From Gymnothorax reevesii (Eukaryota > Chordata > Actinopteri > Anguilliformes > Muraenidae), in the NCBI GenBank assembly GCA_029721435.1, contig CM056576.1, positions 67,847,876 through 67,911,875 of the forward strand: DNA of 64,000 nt, given 5' to 3'. Below are positions 1-11,886 of this stretch, piece by piece (positions within the stretch are counted from its first letter, which is position 1; each line of letters starts with the position of its first letter). Both the position numbers and the translations under genes were made by a program. Under the pieces are notes generated by a model, which saw only the letters and a list, made by a program, of their open reading frames with translations, was not told the origin of the DNA and did no database searches.

Positions 1-295
1 ACCTGTTCCCAATTAGCCCGTTCACCTGTGGGATGTTCCAAATAAGTGTTTGATAAGCATTCCTCAACTCTCTCAGTCTTTTTTGTCACTTGTGCCAGCT
101 TTTTTGAAACATGTTGCAGGCATCAAATTCCAAATTAGCTAATATTTGCAAAAAATTACAAAGTTTACCTGCTGATCATTAAGTAACTTGTCTTTGCAGT
201 GTATTCAATTGAATATAGGTTGAAAAGTATTTGCAAATCATTGTATTCTGTTTTTATTTATGATTTACGCAATGTGCCAACTTCACTGGTTTTGA
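1..295 (-). repeat. Dispersed teleost repeat, copy 1 (Tc1/mariner-type non-autonomous)
   Basis: AT-rich segment with recognisable landmarks of an abundant fish repeat: ACATGTTGCAGGCATCAAA, GTATTCAATTGAATATAGG and TTTGCAAATCATTGTATTC. It runs off the left edge. Two relatives lie at about 1860-2235 and, inverted and truncated, at 21268-21400. All are diverged. Exact superfamily is not certain from sequence alone. Confidence 0.6.
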
Positions 296-404
296 GTTTT
301 GTATATAGAGTGGAAAATTAAGCATAAAAATTCAGTTTCTATTGTCGTGTTGTGCCATCTTCCAAAAATTGTGGATAAAATACATTTTATAGCAATTATC
401 ACAG

Positions 405-724
405 CAAACAGGTGAAGAATGAAATTCTTCCTTGGCGATCTTCACAAGAGCCAGCCAACGATCCCAGACACGGCAACAGAGCACTCCGCACATTTGCAGT
501 TCCCGGTATGCGGGTCAACAAGCAAGCCCACGTATATACGTTTCCGGTATGCAAGGGGTTAAAGGACATGGGAGATGACACTCTGATTGGCTTTTTTCTT
601 GTTACGCCCAAAAACATGCCTATGATTAATTAAATGATTAAGTATAACCCCTTTGAACCTTGCACCTTGCATGCACCCTGGTAACTCACCGTTAAAGTAC
701 CAAAAATGGATTTGGACAAACTCT
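405..724 (+). repeat. Fragment of teleost hAT-like MITE (GACACTCTGATTGG family)
   Basis: Contains GGAGATGACACTCTGATTGG, then GTTACGCCCAAAAACATGCC, ATGATTAATTAAATGATTAA and CCCCTTTGAACC. In fish these belong to a MITE family whose full copies end in GGGCTCTATTTT-like termini. Those ends are missing or degraded here. The short ORFs across it are not genes. Confidence 0.5.
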
Positions 725-1212
725 AAATGTCCGCATTTTGGCTTTTGCTAATTTCATGTGATCAGGTCCTCCCTAATGTGTTGCCCCCTTGTAATCAGTC
801 TGACTGCCTGCACCTGTGTTCAGTTATCATGTGACCTCGCTGAAATGTAAATTAGGTGTCTCTTCACAGCACTTCCTTGTCAGATTGTTTTCTCATGCTA
901 ACTTGTGCCACGTTCATTTCGCATTGTTCCCCCTCATGATTATCTTTCTGACTGGACCGTCCTTGACATTTGATTTTTGTCTACTCCCTGTACCTCGCCG
1001 CCTTATTGTTTACTAAACCCTTTTTGTCCGACTTAGATTTTTGTGATTGGTGACCTGGTTACGATTCTAGATTTTGCCCATTGGATTCTGATTTTGGATT
1101 GTGGACTCTGTACTGTTGCCTGCTCTGTTGGGGGTTTTCCCCCTTCAGAAATAAAGCCTCCTTTTTGCATTTTAATGGTTCTCGCTTGTGGTCCCTTTGG
1201 TAAAACCTCACA
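725..1212 (+). repeat. 5'-truncated solo LTR, chromovirus family
   Basis: About 490 bp aligning with the 3' part of the LTRs at 51306-52351 and 52357-52898. Shared blocks include TTTCTGACTGGACCGTC, ATTCTGATTTTGGATTG, CTCTGTTGGGGG, the polyadenylation signal CAGAAATAAAGCCTCC and the terminal GTAAAACCTCACA. It is closer in layout to the older copy at 52357-52898 and clearly diverged. The left half of the LTR is absent and no TSD is visible. Confidence 0.85.
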
Positions 1213-1859
1213 CACTCGTCTTATATGTAATGTTTGCCAAATGTTCACATGTAAGCTTCTAAGATTACTTCTGTACTAAGCTAGTCATAAAGTTTACCTT
1301 GATTTGTAGAATCTCAGCCACAATTGTTCTGAGTGTACTCATAGATTGTGATTAGTCAAGACCATAGATGTAATCTGAGAACAAGGAGCAGTCATGTGAG
1401 CTTGTACCATCGGGTCCTCATCAATCCATGCATCACTCCTCCTCGAATCTTTGTGCGCCTTCTTGTCCGATAAGAATCACATCCGGTCTCAAAAAGACAA
1501 AATGGCGCAGGTCAAATTGCTTAAAGCCAGGCTTCCTAAATGGTATTCCGAAACAAACGGGTGATGTCACAGTGGCTACGTCCATCTTTTTATACGGTCT
1601 ATGGTATGGTGTCATGGAAACAAGGCAATGCAAAAGGTAAGATAATATGACTGAGTTGACTGTCTGAAATTGCTCACTACCCACTTCCATCTTGGTCATC
1701 GCTAACCCAAGTGTATTCCCTCTAAGCATCTAGTTCATACAGTGCCGTTTGACAGCCTGAAGATCACGGCCATTCAATATTAGTTTTCCTGCATTGTTAC
1801 TAGTGTACTAGTGTGAAATTATTTAACTTTTTGCCCATGCAGTCTTTCTCGCAGTGGTG
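1213..1859. other. lpin1 intronic or flanking DNA, nothing recognised
   Basis: No exon, motif or repeat recognised. Short open frames on both strands lack family signatures. The next lpin1 exon expected after 2458 was searched for here on the minus strand and not found. Confidence 0.5.
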
Positions 1860-2235
1860 CAGCCCTTGCAGTTTTTACTTCTGAAGACTCAGGCCCTGAG
1901 ATGCTCTTTTATGTCTTTTCAGTTAATTACCTGTGGCCAATTAACATATTAGATATTCCAGGTGCATTATTTTTGCATCATAAAACTTTTACAGTCTTTT
2001 GTTGCCCTTGTTCCAAATGTTTAAAAATTCTTTGCTGGACATCAATTTCAAAATGAGCAGATATCCTTAAAAACAAAAACGAAAAGAAAGTTACTCAGTT
2101 TCAACTCGTGTTGCTATGTTGCTTTTTTACTATTTTCAATTAGATAGAATGCAATGATTTGCAAATAATTTAAAGCCTATTTTTATTCACATTTTACGCA
2201 GCATCTCAACTTTTTGGGAAACAAGGTTGCATATT
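1860..2235 (-). repeat. Dispersed teleost repeat, copy 2
   Basis: Same family as 1-295. It contains GATTTGCAAATAATTTAAAG, TTTTATTCACATTTTACGCA and ends CATCTCAACTTTTTGGG then AAACAAGGTTGCAT. This is the inverted form of the family end that reads ACAACC..AATTC..AAAAAGTTG at 21268. Confidence 0.65.
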
Positions 2236-2457
2236 CTGCCCCCTTCATAGTATCTCCCTCAGCAAATGTACACTTGCTCCAATCCTTCTACTCTTCTCAG
2301 AAGCAAGGCTAAGTAGTTACCGAGTTCTGCTTAAATAAAATTTTGAGATGATTTTTATGACAGAGCTCTTTCCTGAGATCTAAAAGAAGTATAGGCATCC
2401 ATAGCAGGGCTCCCCATTCATGCTAAAACACAACTTTTTTTGCGACTGGTTATTTAC

Positions 2458-2645
2458 CTTTTGTAATCTCCCTTTTTTCAGTAAGTCCACCACACAAAGA
2501 TATGGCAATAGAGGGCAAGTCTCCTATCTGGTCTGAGAAGCTGTCAACGCCGCTGTCCACACCGGAGCTGCTGGCTGACTGGGGAGACAGGCTGGTGCCC
2601 TGTGCCCCACATTCTGAGTGGACCCTGACAGTCCCACCCCCACTG
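2458..2645 (-). CDS. lpin1: lpin1 exon (serine-rich segment just before the C-LIP domain)
   Basis: Internal exon of lipin-1, a Mg2+-dependent phosphatidate phosphatase that makes diacylglycerol at the ER and also acts as a nuclear co-regulator. The minus-strand translation contains SSGVDSGVDSFSDQ, GDLPSIAISLCGGL and TEKREITK. This is the conserved lipin-1 segment directly upstream of the catalytic C-LIP domain; lipin-2 and -3 diverge here. The acceptor is TTCTACAG before CAGTGGGG and the donor is ACAAAAG followed by GTAAAT. The 188 bp exon ends one base into a codon, which fits the Asp that follows EITK in lipins. Phase matches the exon at 3266-3359. The following exons, with the catalytic DxDxT motif, are not in the window. 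This is the last lpin1 exon seen before position 1. Confidence 0.92.
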
Positions 2646-3265
2646 CTGTAGAACCAAAACACTTGTTAGTGGCAGAGTCCACATGTTTGCACTTCACACT
2701 AGTAGACTCAGTGTGCAAGATTAGCTACCAAATCTATTGAGAGTTTGACTGATTTGCTCAGCATCATACCCACAACTGTAAGGGTAAATACACATTAAAT
2801 TATTTGAACCTCTGAAAGGTGTAAAATCAAGTCAAGGTTTACAATTCTTTATACATTTTGGCAATGTGAATTGTGCAGTCACTTCATGGGAAGGCCTTTT
2901 TTGGCTCTTAAACTGCCTTACATCTATTACTTTCCCATTTTTATGCATTGCTACCTGCACATCTTTTGTCATCACATCTCTCTTGCAATGCATACTGAGC
3001 AATCCCACCACAATGCCAACTCTTGAATCCACATATACTGTAAGAGTACCAGTCCTCTTACAGATTTAATGAACTTTACTGTTGGGTTTCCCCAATAACT
3101 GGGGACAGAGATATGCTGATTGAGTCTGCCAGTGCTATGAGAACAAGACATCTGTATTTAGCCAATCTCGCAATGAGGGAGGAAAGCAAATGTATACAAA
3201 AATTTGGTTGTCTTGCATTAAATGAAAATCTTGGTTCACATCTGAAGCGCTACTCTGTATTGTAC
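2646..3265. other. lpin1 intron (620 bp)
   Basis: Intron between two lpin1 exons. A minus-strand frame at about 2832-3069 stays open and reads VYVDSRVGIVVGLL and KNGKVIDVRQF. I recognise no family, so it is not called as a gene. Confidence 0.7.
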
Positions 3266-3359
3266 CTTTTGGGAAAGTATCGTTCTGCTACTTCAGGTTC
3301 CAGCTGTGTTATGTCATCCAGGTAAACACCATCTGCTCCAAGATGGTGACTCCTCTTGT
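3266..3359 (-). CDS. lpin1: lpin1 exon ([11 protein letters not shown] segment)
   Basis: A 94 bp internal exon, too short to stand out as an ORF. Its minus-strand translation reads [19 protein letters not shown] then [12 protein letters not shown]. This is the conserved lipin segment with the acidic LDD core between the central region and the serine-rich block. The acceptor is CTTCTATAG before ACAAGAGG and the donor is CCCAAAAG before GTACAATA. The Asp codon is completed across the junction from the exon ending at 20452 (ACAG then AC), and the exon ends two bases into a Ser codon completed at 2645. The intron to the next exon is 620 bp. The preceding intron is about 17 kb and TE-filled. Confidence 0.92.
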
Positions 3360-4628
3360 CTATAGAAGAATGTCCTCAAATAAAAGACAAATCAAAAGAC
3401 CCACAGCTCTGTCTTAGACCCGACACATAAAGGAACCAAGAACAACACAAATTTATTCCCAAGTTTCAGTCTGCCGCAGTGATCATTTTCCCATGTGGTT
3501 CCCTTATTTTTTAAATAGCAAAAGTATTTTTGCTCATCTGGCATGTGTTGCGTTTCCCAAAAGCACAGATGTTAACTTACATAGTTGGAACCACTGACTG
3601 TGAAAGGACAAACTATGTAATTTGCTAACTTTAGCAACTATGTTTTTGGAAAATGCACCCTTGAGTACCTGTATGCACATTGTTACTGCATTGCACTCTT
3701 GAAATGGTGGAGAGCAATTGTGCAATTAACAAAAAAAAAAACCCAGTCTTAGATCAGAATACCTCGAACAAACTTCAATGACTTCATGGATACGTACATG
3801 CATGCCAAGTTTTTGCTTCCTAGATCAAGTAGTTTTGGAAAAGAATATTTTTAAAGATATTCATGAAATGTAAGGGTGTGGCTTTCTGACAGAGGTGAAA
3901 TCAAGGTCAAAATGGAACATACTTCAAACTGTAGAAAACTTGAAGAGTCGTGGAGAGTAGAGAGTTAGTGTGTGCATTTCACCTGTTAGCTGAATTGCTG
4001 CAGAAATTATAGACAAATAAGTCAAAATTGCATTTTGATGCTGTGGTGGCCATATTTTTGAATGGATCAGAATGTCTCAATCAAACTTTGGAACATGCAT
4101 GCAAGTTTCAGCTTCATCAATGATTTTGGAGGAGAAGATGTTTTCACACGGGGGACAACCAATGAAAATGGACAAGCAGGCCACGACATAAGTCCACCAG
4201 ACCTTTGATCCAGGTGAGCCAAAAATAACTGCTGGTGAATATCAAATTGTTGATCTTGCATCCACAAAGGCCAAGTTGGATGAAGAGAGAAATTTGGATG
4301 AATTACAAATGTTGTGAATAATGACATCTGTGGCCTTGCTGTTAGTTAAAGAGCTGCCTTCTAAGGTTACTCCATGTATTAGCCAAACTGGAAATAATTC
4401 AGTAATAAATGCATTTCAAACGAAATGCTGAGTTGTGATTTTTATCATGGAAGCAGGACGGCTGGGTTACATGTATTGAAATAAAAATGAATCAGGGAAG
4501 TTTTATTTTGAAATAGCTGCAGGTAACAGGCACCATTAAACTTAGCAGGGCAAGTCTGAAAAACTAAACCCGGGAAGGACTCTGACCTAATTTATCCAAA
4601 TATCTGAAGCACATTTTCAGCATGCCAA
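3360..4628. other. lpin1 intron, nothing recognised
   Basis: AT-rich intron after the exon at 3266-3359. No coding, RNA or structured repeat signal was recognised. Confidence 0.6.
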
Positions 4629-6084
4629 AGGGTCATTCCATCTCAACTGGACCAGTGGTCTGAACAAAAAAATCTGGCAAAAAAATATGTTGTCGTACAT
4701 GACATAAAATTTATGCATGCCAAAATCTAGACCTCTAGGTCAATTAACCCTGAGGTACAGCCCTCGTGGTGTACAGCAACCTTACAAGTTCTCGCATTCA
4801 TTGAATTTTCAATGGTTTTCAGTGATTGATTTTGAATCTTTCCTAAAAAGGTAATACTCTCCTTATTGCTGTTTCTAGCAGAACTTTTCACGTAGATTTA
4901 AAATCTGGCATTCAGGCTAGGGGTTACCTGTAATTTATGAGAGCCATCCCAAATCTGTAAAGAATTCATGATGCTTAAATTTTTCAGGATTTTGGACAGC
5001 CCTAGGACTACACCTAATGACTGTAGAATATTGTACTTTGGATTATTTAACCACAAAATATGTAACTCTAACCCCAAACATTAAAAAAGACTATTAAATT
5101 TACTTTGGTGGTTTTAAAGGGGTTTCAAATACATTCTGTGGTATTATTTTACCGAATGGCAACCCTGGTTTCTTACCCAAGCAGTGGAGCAAAAATTCTG
5201 AAACTTGGTCCATTACTATATTTGGACTGTCAACATTTCCAAGTATGATTATGTGGACTTCATTCTAAGTATTTTAAATTCACTACTGAATATGGTGTGT
5301 TCTGGGGGCGTTCAACATGTTTCTATGAAAATATATAGTTATGTGCAACACTTATCAGGTTCAGTAGCTTGATCATTGGTTCTCGTTTATGTAGCTCCAG
5401 TAGGTACCGGTTCTTTGTCATCAAATTTTTTGTTCATGTTTGTGTTTATTTTTGATTAGAAATCAGCGATCTACACAACAAGATCATTTGAATTACACCA
5501 CTTATTTCCCTTTTAGCATGATGTAGATGATTTTCCTGAATAAAGCTGTCAGAGCTGGTATAAAGCTTTCATTTTCAGTCAAAACCACCACAGTACATAT
5601 AATAGTCATTTTTAATATTTGGGGTTGGAGTTACACATTTTGTGGTTAAATATGCTGAAGTGCAATATTCTACAGTCATTAGGTGTAGTCCCAGGGCTGC
5701 CCAAAATTCTGACAAATTTCAGCGTCTTGAATTTTTTCTGGATTTGGGATGGGTCTAGAAAACTATAAGTAACCCCTAGCCCAAAAATGATGCCAGATTT
5801 GAAATCTACGTAAAAAGTTCTGAATTACCATTCAGGAGAGTATTATCTTTTTAGGAAAGATTTAAAATCAACCACTGAAAACTGTTAAAAATTCAATGAA
5901 TGCAAGAACTTGTAAGTTTGCTGTTCACAGCAAGGCCCATACCTCAGGGGTTAATTGACCGAGAGGTCTAGAGTTTGGTATGCATTTTAAGTCATGTATT
6001 ACAACATATATTTTTGCCAGATTTGTTTGAGTGGGTCAGGTTCAGACAATCTGGAAATTTGGTCCTGTTAATATGGAATGTCCC
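4629..6084. mobile_element. Large foldback (inverted-repeat) element
   Basis: Two arms of about 490-510 bp are inverted copies of each other. Left-arm landmarks: GGTCATTCCATCTCAAC (4632), GACCTCTAGGTCAATTAACC (4730), TAGGGGTTACCTGTAA (4919) and CACCTAATGACTGTAGAAT (5011). Right-arm counterparts read in reverse complement: CATTAGGTGTAGTC (5678), AAGTAACCCCTAGCC (5767), GGTTAATTGACCGAGAGGTC (5949) and ATATGGAATGTCCCC (6071). A roughly 460 bp loop separates them. No transposase is visible. Part of the loop recurs inverted at 7345-7497, so this is a mobile family. Arms are diverged by substitutions and small indels. Confidence 0.8.
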
Positions 6085-6941
6085 CAAACATTTTTGTTAT
6101 AGTTTATAGTTTCATGTGTTTTACGATTAAACTAAAATTCACAAACTATTGCTTGCATGATACAGACTACAGTGTGATTAGCCATGGCTTTATGACATCC
6201 ATCATCCTTTAATAGCTACTCTTCCAAAGGGAATCCCCCTGGAGGACTACAGGAGTACCAGAGTTAGCCAGTATTAAGGAATCATGGCATGATCCGGGAT
6301 AATTTGTGAAATGTTGCCTCACATAACATCTGGATGTTGATGGAATGAGTTCTCTCACAATTCAAATTGCTCAGTGCATTCTCTGACGAGGCACGTACTG
6401 ACACATCAATGTTACTGTTTGTACAGACTATTATTACTTAATGGTAGGTATTGTTTAGATTAATATCCTGATTAATATCCTAACCTACACAACTTTTTAT
6501 TGCCAATCTTTTCCATTTTTTGTGTTGCTCCACATTACTGTGTTTAACAAGCGCAGTGCACAGTAGCATGTCATGTCCAGAAGGGCAACGCTCAGAGTCG
6601 AGGGAAGGTAATTTTTCATGCAGTAGCCCACATATTCGTCTCGAGCTACTAACAAACGTTAGTAATTTTTAAGTAATTAGTAATTAATGCAGATTTTACA
6701 AATTTGATACAAATCATGTGCAACTTTTCTTACAACAGTAGTGAGGATGAGAGTCTGCTGAAATATCAAATTTGTCAGAATATCATGAAATTAAAGCTTG
6801 AAATTAGGCAGCTGGAATAGGTTGGCCATATCGAGCCCGAGGTGGAAACCGGTTTTAGAAACTCAATGCAATGTTAATATGATGCAAAATAAATAATTAC
6901 AAATCATTTTTAGTGCCATCCACTTGACAAAAGTGTCGCCT
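6085..6941. other. lpin1 intron, nothing recognised
   Basis: No coding or repeat signature recognised in this AT-rich stretch. Confidence 0.5.
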
Positions 6942-8089
6942 TGTTAGGAATTAGTCGAGGGAACACCAGATGCAGGATCCAGAAGTGTTTATTTTAACAC
7001 AAAAACACGAAATGAGAAAGGTTGGCAAACTAGCCAGAAATGAAACACCGTGCACAAGCGCTGAACAACTGGGTGAAACTAAGGTACACTGCCCAAGGCA
7101 GGGGGAAACAGAAGTACACACTCAATGAGTGGCTAACTAGAAAACAAAAACTTGACCTAACTAGACTGACGGAAACACTGGGACACTTAGACAAGGGGCA
7201 GACAAGACGTGGGTGCAGCGGACCCCTTTTATCCCAAATCTGCAAAAAGTTCTTCTGGCATCACCATTTTTGACTTTCTTGCCATTTTGAAAAATAGTAG
7301 AAATAAGCAACAAAATATCAGTGCAGTACTGACTAATCAAATATCCTGTCTACGAACAGGATACACACCATATTCAGCAGTGAATTCAAGATGTTTAGAA
7401 TGAAGTCCATACAATAATACGGAAATGTTTAAGTAGTCAGTCCAAATATTGTAATGGAGTTTCAGAATTTTTGCTCCACTGGTTGGGTAAGAGGAGACAG
7501 GGACACGGAACGCAATCCCGAATGGAAACAGAAACACATGGGATTAATAAAACAAATACAGGAGAACCATGTAAACAAATAATGACTCAAGACAAGACGC
7601 TGAGACAATCAATCAACCTAGACAGTTTAGATTGAGGTAATCTTAACGTGACGAGTAAAAAGCACCATGAGAGAAGCAAAGGAAAGCATACCTTTAAACG
7701 CAGTTAATCAGGGAAAGCTTAGGAAGGAATTACAAAAGCTAGAAACACTTGCAAATGGCCTAATTAGGTTAATACTATGCGACGAAATATATACAATCAC
7801 CCTCAAATAAGTGCTGGTTAGTACGGGTTAGTAATGATCCTATCAGAGAAAGGGTTCACTCAGAGTTTAGCGAGACCCAGAATCAAGCACAGGTGGAAGT
7901 AATGAATGAAATACCACAGCCGATTCTGAGTGAGGAAACGTGATTAGACAACGAGACGCAGGCATGGGTGAAGCTAGATCCGAAGTTGTTCAAGTATGCT
8001 GTGCGAGAGTTGACTGAAATCGCACCAGAAGTGCGACAAGACTGGTCCAGCAGCTGAGCTGAAGCAGAATGGACCAAATGTGATGGTCA
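6942..8089 (-). repeat. Possible LTR remnant of a second gypsy-like family, minus strand
   Basis: Read on the minus strand this is T-rich with TACTAACCCGTACTAACC, GCACTTATTTGAGGGTG, then a late TGTTAAAATAAACACTTC polyadenylation-like block and CTAATTCCTAACA. That layout resembles the LTRs at 38725 and 39542, which carry CTTACTAACAAGCACTTGGG. A stretch around 7985-8025 recurs in the other orientation at 12590-12665. About 7345-7497 is foldback-family sequence inside it. No TSD was found, so ends are approximate. Confidence 0.4.
7345..7497 (-). repeat. Fragment of the foldback element, inverted
   Basis: Reverse complement of the loop region at about 5160-5310. The shared blocks are ACACCATATTCAG, TAGAATGAAGTCCA, CAGTCCAAATAT and TTTCAGAATTTTTGCTCCAC. 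Confidence 0.75.
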
Positions 8090-8115
8090 TTCAAAAGGTA
8101 AGACATTTAAAGAAT

Positions 8116-8791
8116 TAGGCCCAGTTTACACGAAGACGCTTGCGAGTAAAGACGACAAAATATTTGAACAGAAGTGCCTTTTGTTTATATGGTGACGGCG
8201 TTTTTGGGGCTTGAAGACGCAAATATCTCAAACCACCCTGGAAAGTGGAAAACTTGAATACACTCCGGCATAGCGTTTCCGTCTAAATTGGCTAAGACGC
8301 AAAACTGGCTCAAATCTGCTGTTCTGCTCACGTCGCGTAAGTCACGTTTAAGTCACGCAGTAAACAAACATGTCGGATTACATCCATGCTTCGGACCCTC
8401 AGGCTACTCTGACAGCCATAATAAATGTACAGGAATCGTTACTACAAATATACAGAATCTGTACACATGCTATTGGCGAACAGAGGAGGATCTACTTGAC
8501 CAGACAAAGTTCTTCTTGTTACCGGTAGCCATATTTTGTGATTTCGCGGCACAGTGACGAGAAGGAAGATTCTACGCATGCGCGTAGGCATGGCGGCGTT
8601 TGTGTTAGTGTATCACAGCACCACCTAGCCGTCTGGCATGCATACCCAATCCATTTCTACACACTTTTTTCGTCACCGTATGCACACAGATTTCCTCCCG
8701 AGAACGCTCGTCTGAACGCGAAATAAAAAGTGAAGACGCGACGCCACTTTTGCGTCTTCTGTTCACACCGTCATCATGTAAACCTAGCCTT
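8116..8791. mobile_element. MITE with AGGCCCAGTTTACAC termini
   Basis: Imperfect terminal inverted repeats: TTAGGCCCAGTTTACACGAA at the left and GTTCACACC..TGTAAACCTAGCCTTA at the right. The interior is CpG-rich, with repeated AAGACGC. Open frames inside lack any transposase signature. Length (about 675 bp) and GC content differ sharply from the flanks. Superfamily probably hAT-like, by analogy only. Confidence 0.55.
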
Positions 8792-9518
8792 AGACTGAAT
8801 ATTGTCAGCACATCTGAATTAAATAACACATACAGTACAGCGTTTTACCGGATTATTCCGGCACGATTCTTAAGCTATTTAATGTTTAAGGACAACAAAT
8901 TGGACTATGATACTAGCAAGGTACAGTTAGTGACAGTTCATGAGCAGCAGCATACTTGTAAACTCTGTCATGTCAGTGCCATTTCATCCAAAGACGCGAA
9001 ATTAGAGGGGAAAAATGCTTCTTAAACGTGATTTTTCTTTTTTTTTGCGGAGTTGGGTGGGGGGAGTGAAATGTTGGAGAAATAACGTAAATATACCATC
9101 AGACTCGTTAAAGCAGTGGATGTCGTGAAGTGAGATTTTCTTTGAAAACAAGGTAGCTAACGTTAGCCGGTGTAATAAAGTTAATGTTACTGAATAATAA
9201 AGAAGAGCTATCGTTTGCTGTGATACATCGCTATTAATATTGATTGTGGGAGCTTTTTTCTTTTTTTAATTTCTATTCAGTAAACTTTGACGTGATCTCT
9301 TGATGGAGTGTTTTAAGATTTGTGATTCTGTTGACATTACCGGTCAACATTATGTTGCTGCTTCGCTAATATTGGATTGATGATTAAGGGAGAGGGGGGC
9401 TGGAAGACCAAATAGAAGATTTAAAACAACGCATTGGCCAAAAAGCCTTCTATGCTTAATTTTCCAAAATGTTTGGCCTCAGTGGGGAATCATACTGAAC
9501 GGTAAAAATATTGAGCTG
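8792..9518. other. lpin1 intron, nothing recognised
   Basis: No recognised feature. It includes a short G-rich patch around 9050-9067. Confidence 0.5.
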
Positions 9519-9914
9519 CACTGCAAAAAATAAGATAAACATTCTAGGTAAGATAAATTTACTTATTTTAAGACTTCAAACATTTAATTCAATTACCATT
9601 TTTCTTGGTAAGACAAAAAAAATGTTCTTGTTTTCAGGTAATTTTTACTGGCTTGCCAATGGGGTAAGTGAATTTTGCTTGTCAAGTCAAATAGTAACTT
9701 GGTTGAAGAAAGGAAAAAACTTAAAACAAGTTAATATTTGACTTGACAAGTGAATTTACTTACCCCATTGGCAAGCTAGTAAAAATTACCTCAAAACAAG
9801 AAATTTTTTTTTTGTCTTACTAAGAAAAATGGTGATAGAAATAAGTGTTTTAAGTCTTTAAGTAAGTAAATTCATCTTACCTAGTATTTTAATCTTCTCA
9901 TTTTTTTCGCAGTG
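9519..9914. mobile_element. Palindromic MITE with CACTGCAAAAAA / TTTTTTCGCAGTG ends
   Basis: Nearly the whole 396 bp folds on itself. GGTAAGATAAATTTACTT on the left pairs with AAGTAAATTCATCTTACC on the right, and GGCTTGCCAATGGGGTAAG pairs with CTTACCCCATTGGCAAGC. The hairpin apex is near 9715. The ends begin CACTGCAAAA, typical of short fish hAT-type MITEs. No convincing 8 bp TSD is visible. Confidence 0.8.
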
Positions 9915-10584
9915 TGTACTGTATTTCTTGTCTGAAAGACTGCAAAGAACATGATCCAATTTTATGCTAATTCCAGTCAAATCTGTAACTGATGCCATTT
10001 GCTTAAACATCAGCAGCAAAAGCTGTTGATCACTGCCACTTGAGTTCCATAACCTAAGTAGAGAAATAAAGACCACACCTCATCTCTCAGCAGAATTTCC
10101 CTTCCAAGTCTATATAGATGTGTCTAACCCTTTCTCCTGTCTTTCTCTCTCTCCCCCCTCCCCCCCCCCTTTCAGATGAAGAGCTGCAGACAATTCAATA
10201 AAAGCCTCCCTACAATGAGACAGAGGACAGTCACCCTACACCCTGAGTTTTCACTCCCTAAGCTGTGCAGGCCTTTCCCTGTTCTTTACTTTTAATAAAA
10301 ATTTAATAAATTTGACAATAAGCTACCAAATCATGTGGTCTTTGGTAGTGAAAAAGTGCAAGTGCAGTGTTTGAATGCGATAACCTCACATTTTTATTGT
10401 AGTAATTTTTAATGAGGTTTTCGATTTCTCCAGCTGAATTGAGCCAACAATTTTTTTTTTCTCTTTTTCACGTCATTGGAGAAACTGTACATTTGTACTC
10501 AACCTCCCCAGCAATTGGAGCATCCCCACGCAGCACAGCAAACCATGGTCGTGATTATATACAAGAACAACATGGAGGAGAGGG
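9915..10584. other. lpin1 intron, nothing recognised
   Basis: Contains a C/T-rich tract near 10135-10172. No gene or repeat family recognised. Confidence 0.5.
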
Positions 10585-11886
10585 CACATGTTCCAGATCA
10601 TCTAACTAATTTTAATATAAAACAAATAACCCAAGTAAATACAAAATGCAGTTTTGAAATGACGATTCCATTTATTAAGGGGAAAAAGCTATCCAAACCT
10701 AACTGGCTCGGTGAAAAAATAATTGCCTCCCTTGGTAAATCATGAATTAACTGTGATTAACCACATTTATGAGTCCAATTTCACTAGCCACACCCAGGCC
10801 TGATTATGGCAAGAACTGTTGAATCAAGAAATCACTTAAACAGAACCTGTTTGACAAAGTGAAGTAGGCTAAAATATATCAAAAAGCATTATGTCATGCT
10901 AGGAACAAAAGAAATTGAAGAAGAGATGAAAAACAAAGAAATTGACATCAGCCTGGAAAGGGTGGCAAAGCCATTTCTAAGGCTTTGGGACTCCAGTGAA
11001 AGCCATTATCCGCAAATGAAAACTTGGAACAGTGGTGAACCTTCCCAGGAGTCTCACATTTGCCAAAATACATCTTGATGATCCCCAAGTTTTGGGAAAA
11101 TATTCTGTGGACTGACGTGATAAAAGTTGAACTTTTTGGAAGGTGTGCGTCCCGTTACATCAGGTGTAAAACTAACATATAATTTCATAATAAGAGCATC
11201 ATACCAAAATTCAAACATGGTGGTGGTAGTGTGATGGTTTGGGGCTGCTTTGCTGCTACTGGACCTGGATGACTTGTCGTAATTGATGGAACCATGAGTT
11301 CTGCTCTCTACCAGAAAATCCTGAAGGAGAATGTCCAACCATCAGTTGGTGACCTCAAGCTCAAGGGCACTTGGGTTAAGCAGCAGGACAATGAACTGAA
11401 ACACACAAGCAAGTCCACCTCTGAATGGCTTAAAAAAAACCAAATTTAAGGTTTTGGAGCGGCCTAAGCAAAGTCCAGACTTAAATCTGATTGTGATGCT
11501 GTGGCATGACCTTAAACAGGCTGTTCATGCTCAAAAACCCTCCAGTGTGGCTGAATTAAAACATTCTGCAAAGAGGAGTGGGCCACAATTCCTCTACAGC
11601 GATCTGAAAGGCTCATTGCCAGTTATCGCAAACACTTGCTTGCAGTTGTCGCAGAGGGTGGCACAACCAGTTATTAGGTTAAGGGGACAATTATTTTTTT
11701 TCACACCAGTCCAGGTAGGTTTGGATAGCTTTTTCCCTTTAATAAATTAAATCATCATTTAAAAACTGCATTTTGTATTGACTTGGGATGTCTTTGTCTA
11801 ATATAAAAATTTATCTGCTGTCTGTGTGACAAATATGCAAAAAAAAAAAAATCAGGAAGGGGACAAGTACTTTTTTCACGGCACTG
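10585..11886 (+). mobile_element. Degenerate Tc1-like transposon with transposase pseudogene
   Basis: The plus-strand translation retains Tc1 landmarks at DNA level: the start near 10896, the N-terminal helix-turn-helix block with AAGGCTTTGGGACTCCAG (10979), a WTD block (11106), GGTGGTGGTAGTGTGATGG (11220), QQDN (11384), SPDLN (11471) and the C-terminal LW block, followed by TTATTAGGTTAAGGGGACAA. The mid-section between about 11055 and 11065 is deleted, joining the paired domain to the catalytic part. Frameshifts and stops break the rest. The conserved DDE glutamate region reads DLNLIVMLWHD, so Glu is replaced by Val. The right end is TTCACGGCACTG then TA. Confidence 0.85.

Noticed and set aside
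2832..3069. Minus-strand open frame between two lpin1 exons (DSRVGIVVGLL...)
   Set aside because: No recognised family and no splice sites fitting lpin1; left as intron.
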